Part shown: positions 1 through 6,302 of the stretch, in pieces
Position numbering within the stretch: the first letter of the stretch is position 1
Layout: each line of letters begins with the position of its first letter
Origin: Acidimicrobiia bacterium
GTDB lineage: Bacteria; Actinomycetota; Acidimicrobiia; UBA5794; UBA11373
Direction: 5' to 3'
DNA: 7,799 nucleotides
NCBI GenBank assembly: GCA_025456165.1
Contig: JALOLI010000047.1
Span: 1 to 7,799 of the forward strand
Made by a program: the position numbers and the translations under genes
The notes under the pieces: model-generated
Told to the model about the DNA's origin: nothing
What the model saw: only the letters and a program-made list of their open reading frames with translations
Database searches by the model: none

Positions 1-33
1 CCTCCGCATCGATTACTAGGCCGGAGTGCTTGC

Positions 34-67
34 CGGATCGGGAGGGGCCCCCGCCCCTCCCGATCCG
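34..67 (-). terminator. Perfect GC-rich hairpin after glgA, probable factor-independent terminator without a U-tract
   Basis: Bases 34-48 and 53-67 are exact reverse complements, giving a 15-bp stem closed by a 4-base loop (49-52). It begins 19 bases past the glgA stop codon. On the minus strand the stem is not followed by a T-run, so it is not a classical intrinsic terminator. GC-rich hairpins lacking a U-tract are commonly proposed as terminators in actinobacteria. Because the stem is symmetric it could also stop transcription arriving from the left on the plus strand. The structure is seen directly; the terminator role is inferred. Confidence 0.6.
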
Positions 68-86
68 CGGAGGGCAACTCCCGCCC

Positions 87-1508
87 CTACCCCACCGCCC
101 GCCGGTACACCGCCCGGTACTCCTGGGCCCGGGCGGCCCACGAGAAGTCCTGCGTCATGCCGTTGGTGACCAGCCGCCCCCAGCCCTCCCGGTCCTCGTA
201 GGCGGCCAGAGCATCCTCCAGGGCGCCGGCGAAGGCCTCGGAGGTGTGCGGCTCGAAAAGGAACCCGGTCCCGGTCGCCCCGTCCCACTGCCGGATGGAG
301 TCGGCCAGGCCCCCCGTGCGATGCGCCACCGGCGGGGTGCCGTAGCGCATGCTGTACATCTGGTTCAGGCCCGACGGCTCGAAGACCGAGGGCATCAGGA
401 ATATGTCGGCCCCCGCCTCGATCAGGTGCGCCAGGGCCGGGTCGAAGGCGCCGACATAGGCCGCCTCTGCGGGGAAGCGGCGGGCCAATCCGGCGAACAT
501 CGACTCGATGGCCGGGTCGCCGGTGCCCAGGGCGGCCAGCTGCACCCGGCTGCGGGCGAGCAGCGGCGGCATGGTCTCCCGGAGCAGGTCGAAGCCCTTC
601 TGGCGGTCCATCCGGGAGATCACCCCCAGGATCGGCACCCCCGGGCGGTCGCGCAGGCCGAGGCGCTGGCGCAAGGCGGTGGTGCTGACGGCCTTGCCCT
701 CCAGGTCGCCCACCTCGTAGCGGTAGGGCAGGTGCGGGTCGGTGAGCGGGTCCCAGTCGTCGCCGATGCCGTTGAGGATGCCCACCGGCACATCCCCCCG
801 GGCCGCCAGAGTGGCGTCGAGGGCCATGCCTCGCTCCGGGGTCATCATCTCCCGGGCGAAAGAAGGGCTCACCGTGGTGACCACGGAGGCGGTGGCGATG
901 CCGGTCTTGAGTGAGTTCAGCCACCCCCCGGCCAGGTCGCCCGGATCGAAACGCCCGGAGAAGCCCTCCAGGCCCAGGCGGGGCAGGTCGGCAGCCGGGA
1001 AGAGCCCCTGGTAGGCCAGGTTGTGGACGGTGAACGCCACCGGCAGCGAGGCCCACGGCTCGCCGGCCGCCGCCAGGTAGAGCGCCTCCAGGCCGGTGTG
1101 CCAGTCGTTGGCGTGGATCACCTCGGGCACCCAGTCGAGGGCCCGGCAGAACGCGGGGACCGCCGCCGCCAGGGCGGCGAACCGCAGGTGATCCTCATCG
1201 CCGGGGTAGACCGACCCGGCGTGGAACCACTGCGGGGCCTCTACCAGGTACACCGTGGGAGTGCCGGGCGCCGGGTCGCCCAGGGTCAGCAGGCGCGCCG
1301 TCCCCAGCGGTCCCAGCGACACCTCGCCCGCCGCAGGCACGGGCCGCACCTCGAGGCCTCTCGGGTCCAGGATGTCGTAGCCCGGCAGGAAGACCGCCAC
1401 CTCGTCGCCCCCGGCGGCCAGGGCCCGGGGCAGCCAGCGGGTGACGTCGCCCAGTCCCCCCACCTGGACGTGGGGGGCCATCTCGGCGGCGACGAAGGCG
1501 ACCCGCAT
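87..1508 (-). CDS. glgA: Glycogen synthase (GT5 family, ADP-glucose type)
   Basis: This 473-residue protein has the normal length for bacterial GlgA (E. coli 477). GlgA transfers glucose from ADP-glucose to the non-reducing end of an alpha-1,4-glucan in the cytoplasm. Visible motifs run in family order: VGGLGDV (16-22), HANDWHTGL with Asp135 (132-140), TVHNLAYQG with His162 (160-168), TVSPSFAREM (212-221), GILNGI (243-248), ISRMDRQKG with Arg299 and Lys304 (297-305), and PSVFEPSGLNQMY with Glu377 (373-385). These match the E. coli catalytic residues Asp137, His161, Arg300, Lys305 and Glu377. Oddly, the Lys of the KxGGL donor motif is Gln15, and the position of E. coli Lys277 is Thr276. The ATG overlaps the glgC stop by one base (TGATG), so translation is probably coupled. 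The frame stays open far upstream, but homology begins exactly at this ATG. In mycobacteria a relative (GlgM) makes maltose-1-phosphate instead, but that is a GT4-type enzyme and this one is clearly GT5. Confidence 0.95.
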   Translation of the reverse strand: MRVAFVAAEMAPHVQVGGLGDVTRWLPRALAAGGDEVAVFLPGYDILDPRGLEVRPVPAAGEVSLGPLGTARLLTLGDPAPGTPTVYLVEAPQWFHAGSVYPGDEDHLRFAALAAAVPAFCRALDWVPEVIHANDWHTGLEALYLAAAGEPWASLPVAFTVHNLAYQGLFPAADLPRLGLEGFSGRFDPGDLAGGWLNSLKTGIATASVVTTVSPSFAREMMTPERGMALDATLAARGDVPVGILNGIGDDWDPLTDPHLPYRYEVGDLEGKAVSTTALRQRLGLRDRPGVPILGVISRMDRQKGFDLLRETMPPLLARSRVQLAALGTGDPAIESMFAGLARRFPAEAAYVGAFDPALAHLIEAGADIFLMPSVFEPSGLNQMYSMRYGTPPVAHRTGGLADSIRQWDGATGTGFLFEPHTSEAFAGALEDALAAYEDREGWGRLVTNGMTQDFSWAARAQEYRAVYRRAVG

Positions 1509-2770
1509 CACACCACCGTCCCCGGGGGAAGCACCACATTGCGGGGCACGACGATGACCCCGTCGCGAATGTGCCAGCCCTCGCCGTCGCCCTGCCACAG
1601 GTTCCCCTCGTTGAACAGGCGGCAGCCGTCGCCGATACGGGCGTTCTTGTCGATGATGGCGTTGCGGATGAAGCAGCCGTGGCCCACTCCCAGCGAGGGC
1701 AGGCCGGGTGGCGGGGCGTCCTCGAACCAGTCCGCCCCCATGACCACGGTCCGCTCCAGCACCGACCCGGACCGCACGAACCCGCGGATGCCCACGATCG
1801 ACGAGGTCACCCGTGACCCTTCGATGACGCTGCCGTCCGACAGTATCCCCTCGTAGACGTGGCAGTCGGTGACCTTGCTGCCCGGCAGGAACCGGGGCCG
1901 GGTGAAGATGGGGAACGAGGCGTCGTACAGGTTCAGCGCCGGCAGCTGGTGGGTCAGCTCCAGGCTGGCCTGGTGGAAGGACCCGATCGTCCCGATGTCC
2001 CGCCAGTAGCCCCGGTGGGGGAAGCCGAACACGGCGAAGTCGTGCACCGCCTGGGGAATGAGGTCGCGGCCGAAGTCGTCGCCCCGGTACTCCGAGAGCA
2101 GCCGCTGCAGCACTTCGGTGCGGAACACATAGATGCCCATGCTCGCCAGCAGCGACCCCGGGTCGGCGTCCACCCCGGTGGCGGCCACGGTGGCTTCGTC
2201 CAGGGTGAAGCGCTCGAGGGTGGCCTCGTCCTGGGGCTTCTCGACGAACTCGACCAGCCGGCTGGCGCGGTCGAGGCGGAGGATGCCCAAACCCTTCGCC
2301 TCTTCCGGGCTGACCGGCTTCACCGCGATGGTGAGATCGGCCTCGTGGCGGCGGTGCTCGGCGATGAAGCCGTCGAGGTCCATCAGGTACAGCTGGTCGC
2401 CGGAGAGGATCACCACCTCCGACGGGTCCTGGTCCACCAGGCGGCGCAGGTTCTGGCGCACCGCGTCGGCGGTGCCCTGGTACCAGTCCCGGTTCTGCAG
2501 GCTCTGCTCGGCGGCGAGGATGTGCACGAAGCCGTGGGAGAAGATGTCGAAGCGATAGGTCTGGGCGATGTGGCGATGGAGGCTGGCCGAGTTGAACTGG
2601 GTCAGCACGAAGATGCGGTCGATCCCGGCGTGCAGGCTGTTGGAGATGGGCACGTCGATCAGCCGGAACTTGCCGGCCACCGGCACCGCCGGCTTTGCCC
2701 GGTCGCGGGTAAGAGGCCACAGGCGGGCCCCCTGGCCGCCGCCCAGGATGGCGGTCACCACATCGCGCAT
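1508..2770 (-). CDS. glgC: Glucose-1-phosphate adenylyltransferase (ADP-glucose pyrophosphorylase), cyanobacterial/plant-type C-terminus
   Basis: The 420-residue enzyme makes ADP-glucose and pyrophosphate from ATP and glucose-1-phosphate, the committed step of glycogen synthesis. The N-terminal nucleotidyltransferase domain shows GGGQGARLWPLT (10-21), RAKPAVP (24-30), GKFRLID with Lys34 (33-39), WYQGTADAV (96-104), SGDQLYLMD with Asp125 (123-131), FVEKP with Lys178 (175-179), SMGIYVF (210-216), FGRDLIP (233-239) and YWRDIGTIGSF (255-265). The C-terminal left-handed beta-helix carries VVMGADWFE (342-350), AIIDKNARIGD (371-381) and GVIVVPRN (404-411), which resemble cyanobacterial and plant enzymes more than the short enterobacterial tail. 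Lys375 and Arg410 sit where Anabaena Lys382 and Lys419 bind the 3-phosphoglycerate activator, so allosteric activation is plausible. The chosen ATG has GGAGGGG four bases upstream. The frame remains open beyond it, antisense to the next gene, but with no homology. Confidence 0.95.
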   Translation of the reverse strand: MRDVVTAILGGGQGARLWPLTRDRAKPAVPVAGKFRLIDVPISNSLHAGIDRIFVLTQFNSASLHRHIAQTYRFDIFSHGFVHILAAEQSLQNRDWYQGTADAVRQNLRRLVDQDPSEVVILSGDQLYLMDLDGFIAEHRRHEADLTIAVKPVSPEEAKGLGILRLDRASRLVEFVEKPQDEATLERFTLDEATVAATGVDADPGSLLASMGIYVFRTEVLQRLLSEYRGDDFGRDLIPQAVHDFAVFGFPHRGYWRDIGTIGSFHQASLELTHQLPALNLYDASFPIFTRPRFLPGSKVTDCHVYEGILSDGSVIEGSRVTSSIVGIRGFVRSGSVLERTVVMGADWFEDAPPPGLPSLGVGHGCFIRNAIIDKNARIGDGCRLFNEGNLWQGDGEGWHIRDGVIVVPRNVVLPPGTVV

Positions 2771-2774
2771 TGCT

Positions 2775-2781
2775 CCCCTCC
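2775..2781 (-). promoter_or_regulatory. Shine-Dalgarno of glgC
   Basis: On the minus strand GGAGGGG ends four bases before the glgC ATG, with the GGAGG core about six bases away. It fixes the glgC start and contrasts with the plus-strand genes here, none of which has a recognisable Shine-Dalgarno. Confidence 0.7.
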
Positions 2782-2798
2782 GGTCGAGCCCTCGGCCC

Positions 2799-2804
2799 AC
2801 GATA
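2799..2804 (-). promoter_or_regulatory. Candidate -10 box (TATCGT) for the glgCA operon
   Basis: On the minus strand TATCGT fits the actinobacterial TANNNT -10 pattern. It would start transcription near 2792, giving a leader of about 20 bases that contains the Shine-Dalgarno. I see no convincing -35 hexamer at the expected distance. The 69-bp gap between the divergent genes must hold both start signals, which leaves few alternatives. Prediction by eye only. Confidence 0.35.
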
Positions 2805-2827
2805 CCCCCTCCGTCGCCCGGCGCCGA

Positions 2828-2833
2828 TAGCAT
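2828..2833 (+). promoter_or_regulatory. Candidate -10 box (TAGCAT) for a leaderless acylase transcript
   Basis: TAGCAT ends six bases before the ATG of the penicillin acylase gene, so a normal -10 to start distance would place the first transcribed base on the A of the ATG. No Shine-Dalgarno is present upstream, which agrees with a leaderless mRNA. No clear -35 is visible. The same layout recurs at 5184 and 7783. Confidence 0.45.
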
Positions 2834-2839
2834 TTCCTC

Positions 2840-5164
2840 ATGGCGAACTGGCCCAGGCTGGCACTGCGGGCGCTGGGTAGGCGCCTGCCCACGGTAGACG
2901 GCACGTTGCGGGTGCGCGGAGTCGGTGGGCGAGTGGAGATCGCCCGCGACCGATTCGGCATACCCCACATCACCGCCGGCGACGACGCCGACGCCTGGTT
3001 CGGCGTGGGTTTCTGCCACGGGCAGGACCGGGCCTTCCAGATCGAGACCCGTCTCCGCCTGGTACGCGGCACCCTGGCCGCCCTGACCGGCCCCGACGGC
3101 CTGCCCCTCGACCGCCTCTCCCGTCGCATCGGCTTTCGCCGTTACGGTGAGGAGGCGGTGGCCGCCCTCTCCCCGGAGCACCGGCGCCTGGCAGAGGCCT
3201 ACGCCGGGGGGGTCACCGCCGGGGCGAACGCCGGCCTGGAGCGCCGGCCCCACGAGTTCGCCCTGCTGCGCGCCCGGCCGACGCCGTACCAGGCGGCCGA
3301 CGCCCTCGGTTTCCTGGCCCTGCAGGCCTTCGCCCTCGCCTCCAACTGGGATGTGGAACTGGCCCGGCTGCGGGTGCTGACTCTGGACGGACCGGAGGCT
3401 CTCCTGGCCGTGGACCCCGCCTATCCGGAGTGGCAGCCGGCCAGCGACCGGCCCGGGGAGGCGGCGGGGCGCCTGGCCGACCGGGTCGCCCCCGACGCCG
3501 CCCGCCTGGTCGCGGCCCTGGGCCTCGGCGGGGGCTCCAACAACTGGGCGATCGCCGGGTCCCGCACCCGCACCGGCCGCCCGGTGCTGGCCAACGACCC
3601 GCACCTGCCGCCCATGCTGCCGCCCCACTGGTACCTGCTGCACGTCACCACGCCCGAGTGGTCGCTGGCCGGGGCCTCCTTCCCGGGGGCCCCCGCCGTG
3701 GCCGCCGGGCACAACGGGCATGCCGCCTGGGGAGTGACGGCCGGCCTGATCGACAACACCGACTTCTTCGTGGAGGAGGTCGGCCCCGACGGGCGGAGCG
3801 TGCGCCGCGGCGACCGCTTCGTCCGTTGCGAGGTGCGCCCCGAGGCCATCCAGGTCCGGGGACGGCCGGCGGAGGCCGTCGAGGTGCTCATCACCGACCG
3901 CGGCCCACTGGTCGGCCCCGCCTTTGAGGGCGAGCCGGCCAACCTCTCCATGTCCGCCACCTGGCTGGCCCCCCGGTCTCTCGGCGGGATGTTCGACCTC
4001 GGCAGAGCGCGGGGCCGCGACGATCTCCGCCGCGCCTTCTCGGGCTGGAACTCCCTGCCCCTCAACGTGGCCTACGCCGACGTCACCGGGGCCATCGGAT
4101 GGCAGTTGGTGGGCGAAGCCCCGGTGCGCCGCTCCGGATCGGGGGCCTTGCCCCTGCCCGCCTGGGACGAAGCCACCGGATGGGAGCCCGACCCGGTCCC
4201 GTTCGACGACCTGCCCCACCTGGAGGACCCGGTGGCGGGGTTCGTGGCCACGGCCAACAACCTCCCTTCGGCCTCGGGCCCTCACCTCTCCTGCGACTTC
4301 CTCGACGGCTATCGCGTCGCTCGCATCACCGAGGCCCTGGCCGCTCGCACCGACTGGGATGTGCCGGCGGCCCTGGCGCTGCAACTCGATCGCGCCTCTC
4401 TCCCCTGGCGCGAGATGCGGGACTTCGTCCTCCCGGCCGTCGGTGAGGACGCCGCCCTCGGTCCGGCCGCCGCCCTCCTGCAGGCCTGGGATGGGCAGGT
4501 CGCCGCCGGGTCGCCGGCGGCGACCCTCTTCGAGTTCTTCCTGGCCGAGATGGTGGGGCGAGTGGTCCGGGCCCGGGCCCCCCGCGGTGCCGATTGGGCG
4601 CTGGGCAAGGGGTTCCTCTCGCTGATCCCGATCAACACCTTCGCGGTGCGCCGGGTTTCCCACCTGGTGCGCCTGCTGCGGGAACAGCCCCCGGGGTGGT
4701 TCCTGGACGGCTGGGGTGAGGAGATCCGCCGGGCGCTGCGAGCGGCGGCCCACACGCTCTCAAGCCGGTACGGCCCCGATCCGTCGGGCTGGGACTGGGG
4801 ACGGGTGCGCCCCCTGACCTTCCAGCATCCCGTGTCGGTGCGCCGGCCCCTCAGCCGGGTCTTCGATCTCGGCCCCTTCCCCTGGGACGGCGACGCCAAC
4901 ACGGTGAGCCCGGCCCCGGGGGATGCCACGAACCCCGCCGCCAACCCGGTCGCCGTGGCCTCGCTGCGCATGGCCGTCGACGTCGGCCAGTGGGAACTGA
5001 GCCGCTTCGTCCTGCCGGGCGGGCAGTCGGGCAACCCGTACTCCCGCCACTACGCCGACCAGATGGCCCTGTGGTGCAAGGGCGACGCCCTCCCGATCGC
5101 CTGGTCACCGGAAGCCGTGGCCCGGGCCACCCGGCATACCCTGGTGCTCGACCCGGTCAGATAG
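2840..5164 (+). CDS. Penicillin acylase family protein (Ntn hydrolase, S45), cytoplasmic form
   Basis: This 774-residue precursor belongs to the penicillin/cephalosporin/acyl-homoserine-lactone acylase family. These enzymes hydrolyse side-chain amide bonds after cutting themselves into alpha and beta chains. The alpha part shows IARDRFGIPHITA (34-46) and CHGQDRAFQIETRLR (59-73). Self-cleavage is expected before Ser233 in GGGSNNW (230-236), and Ser233 then becomes the nucleophile. Counting Ser233 as beta 1, Ala301 is beta 69, Asn473 beta 241 and Arg495 beta 263, exactly the spacing of the E. coli penicillin G acylase active site. Beta 23 is His255, as in PvdQ-type acylases, where penicillin G acylase has Gln. 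Further family motifs are NDPHLPP (252-258), HNGHAAWG (291-298), a WDWG segment near 4791-4802, and GGQSGNPYSRHY near 5018-5053. No signal peptide or membrane segment is seen, unlike the periplasmic relatives, so it probably acts in the cytoplasm. The substrate cannot be told. It probably leads an operon with the two genes downstream. Confidence 0.93.
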   Translation: MANWPRLALRALGRRLPTVDGTLRVRGVGGRVEIARDRFGIPHITAGDDADAWFGVGFCHGQDRAFQIETRLRLVRGTLAALTGPDGLPLDRLSRRIGFRRYGEEAVAALSPEHRRLAEAYAGGVTAGANAGLERRPHEFALLRARPTPYQAADALGFLALQAFALASNWDVELARLRVLTLDGPEALLAVDPAYPEWQPASDRPGEAAGRLADRVAPDAARLVAALGLGGGSNNWAIAGSRTRTGRPVLANDPHLPPMLPPHWYLLHVTTPEWSLAGASFPGAPAVAAGHNGHAAWGVTAGLIDNTDFFVEEVGPDGRSVRRGDRFVRCEVRPEAIQVRGRPAEAVEVLITDRGPLVGPAFEGEPANLSMSATWLAPRSLGGMFDLGRARGRDDLRRAFSGWNSLPLNVAYADVTGAIGWQLVGEAPVRRSGSGALPLPAWDEATGWEPDPVPFDDLPHLEDPVAGFVATANNLPSASGPHLSCDFLDGYRVARITEALAARTDWDVPAALALQLDRASLPWREMRDFVLPAVGEDAALGPAAALLQAWDGQVAAGSPAATLFEFFLAEMVGRVVRARAPRGADWALGKGFLSLIPINTFAVRRVSHLVRLLREQPPGWFLDGWGEEIRRALRAAAHTLSSRYGPDPSGWDWGRVRPLTFQHPVSVRRPLSRVFDLGPFPWDGDANTVSPAPGDATNPAANPVAVASLRMAVDVGQWELSRFVLPGGQSGNPYSRHYADQMALWCKGDALPIAWSPEAVARATRHTLVLDPVR

Positions 5165-5183
5165 CGCACCCCCGCCGTCCGGC

Positions 5184-5189
5184 TAGCGT
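5184..5189 (+). promoter_or_regulatory. Candidate -10 box (TAGCGT) before the lipoprotein gene
   Basis: TAGCGT lies nine bases before the lipoprotein ATG, inside the 34-bp gap after the acylase stop. It would give a leader of zero to three bases. No Shine-Dalgarno is visible in this gap. It may be an internal promoter for the lipoprotein and amidase in addition to read-through from the acylase gene. Confidence 0.4.
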
Positions 5190-5198
5190 TCCCTCGCC

Positions 5199-6302
5199 AT
5201 GAGACGCGCCCTTCCCGCCCTGCTCGCCGCCCTGGCCCTCCTCCTCCCCGCCTGCAGCGGCTCGGGACAGGCCGAGACCACCACCTCCACCACGACCACC
5301 GCCGCGGCCACCACGACCACCACCACCAGCACGACGACCACGACTGCCCCCCCGACGACCACGACCACCTCCACCACGACTACGACCACGACCACCCTGC
5401 CCCCCGGGTCGCCCGCCCCCCTCAACGGCTTGCCGGTGGAGGACGATGCCCTGCTGAACCGGCGAGTGGTGGCGGTGAAGGTGGACAACCACCCCATGGC
5501 CCGCCCGCAGTCGGGCCTGCAGGAGGCCGACGCCGTCATCGAGATCATCGTGGAGGGCGGCATCACCCGGTTCGTCGCCCTCTTCCACCAGAGCGACTCG
5601 GGCTACGTGGGCCCGGTGCGCTCGGTGCGCCCCACCGACTCCGCCATGCTCGCCCCCCTCGACCCGGTGTTCCTCATCTCAGGAGGCCAGGCCTGGATCC
5701 AGGCGCTGGCCAACTCGCGGGGGATCCCCCTCATCGGGGAAGGCTCCGCCGGCCTGTTCCGCATGCCGCATCGCTCGGCGCCGCACAACCTCTACGCCGA
5801 CACCTGGGATGCCCGCGCCACCGCCGACGCGCGAGGCTTCGACGACGACATCAACGGCCCGCTCTACGCCATCGGAGAATGGAACGAGCCGAGCGAACGG
5901 GCCACCACCATCACCCTCGACTGGGCGGCCGGACACGTGGTCACCTGGGAGTACGAGCGCGGCCGCTACTGGCGGGCCGAGAACGGGGTGAACCACTCCT
6001 GGATCGACGGCGCCGGGGAGCGGGCCCAACTGGCCTTCGAGGTCCTGGTGGTCATCGAGGGGCGCTACTACATCGCCCAGCCGCCGCCCACCGGCCGCTC
6101 CGCCGTGCCGGCCATCGAGACCGTCGGCTCGGGGACCCTGCTCATCTTCTCCCAGGGCCGGGTGCTGGAGGGGACCTGGGAGCGCGACGCGGTCGACGAG
6201 TCGTTCCGCCTCTTCGACGCCGACGGCAATCCCGCCGTGGTCCCCCCCGGGGTCCCCTGGATCTCGGTGTTCCCGGAGCAGCGGGCGCTCACCTGGTCGT
6301 GA
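5199..6302 (+). CDS. DUF3048 (YerB-like) lipoprotein with Thr-rich linker
   Basis: The 367-residue protein opens with a lipoprotein signal: basic MRR, a hydrophobic run (4-16) and lipobox LPAC with Cys19, the expected lipidation site. Pro at the -2 position is slightly unusual. Residues 27-66 are almost only Thr with a few Ser, Ala and Pro, a flexible spacer between membrane anchor and domain. A DUF3048 fold follows from about 75: VVAVKVDNHPMARPQ (90-104), EADAVIEIIVEGGITR (109-124) and GPVRSVRPTD (138-147), then a C-terminal half with GTLLIFSQGRVLEGTW and VPPGVPWISVFP close to the end. The family is named after Bacillus YerB and I know of no established biochemical function. The protein should sit on the outer face of the membrane. 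The gene follows the acylase by 34 bp and overlaps the amidase start by four bases, so co-expression is likely. Confidence 0.9.
   Translation: MRRALPALLAALALLLPACSGSGQAETTTSTTTTAAATTTTTTSTTTTTAPPTTTTTSTTTTTTTTLPPGSPAPLNGLPVEDDALLNRRVVAVKVDNHPMARPQSGLQEADAVIEIIVEGGITRFVALFHQSDSGYVGPVRSVRPTDSAMLAPLDPVFLISGGQAWIQALANSRGIPLIGEGSAGLFRMPHRSAPHNLYADTWDARATADARGFDDDINGPLYAIGEWNEPSERATTITLDWAAGHVVTWEYERGRYWRAENGVNHSWIDGAGERAQLAFEVLVVIEGRYYIAQPPPTGRSAVPAIETVGSGTLLIFSQGRVLEGTWERDAVDESFRLFDADGNPAVVPPGVPWISVFPEQRALTWS
5277..5396 (+). repeat. ACC/ACG-rich low-complexity tract encoding the Thr linker
   Basis: Forty codons encode 31 Thr plus scattered Ser, Ala and Pro, nearly all as ACC or ACG in irregular order, with two ACT. 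It is degenerate rather than a perfect tandem repeat, but is a likely site of length variation between strains. The reverse strand of the tract reads as Val/Gly-rich pseudo-protein, which is not a gene. Confidence 0.85.

Noticed and set aside
1..33. Left edge as the end of another gene or an RNA
   Set aside because: Too short to assign; no fold, motif or coding signal can be supported.
16..1056. 346-residue minus-strand frame inside glgA
   Set aside because: Pure low-complexity shadow of glgA, which has all family motifs in its own frame.
1509..2720. Upstream extension of the glgA frame through glgC, suggesting a fused protein
   Set aside because: The extension is the +1 shadow of glgC. GlgA homology starts at the ATG of the TGATG overlap.
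2771..4753. Long open minus-strand frame in phase with glgC, antisense to the acylase gene
   Set aside because: It is Gly/Pro/Arg/Gln-rich pseudo-protein with no recognisable motif. The glgC ATG at 2770 has a good Shine-Dalgarno and homology starts exactly there. Open antisense frames are expected at this GC content.
5183..5588. Val- and Gly-rich minus-strand frames opposite the lipoprotein start
   Set aside because: They are the reverse translation of the ACC/ACG Thr tract, not a membrane protein or PE_PGRS-like gene.
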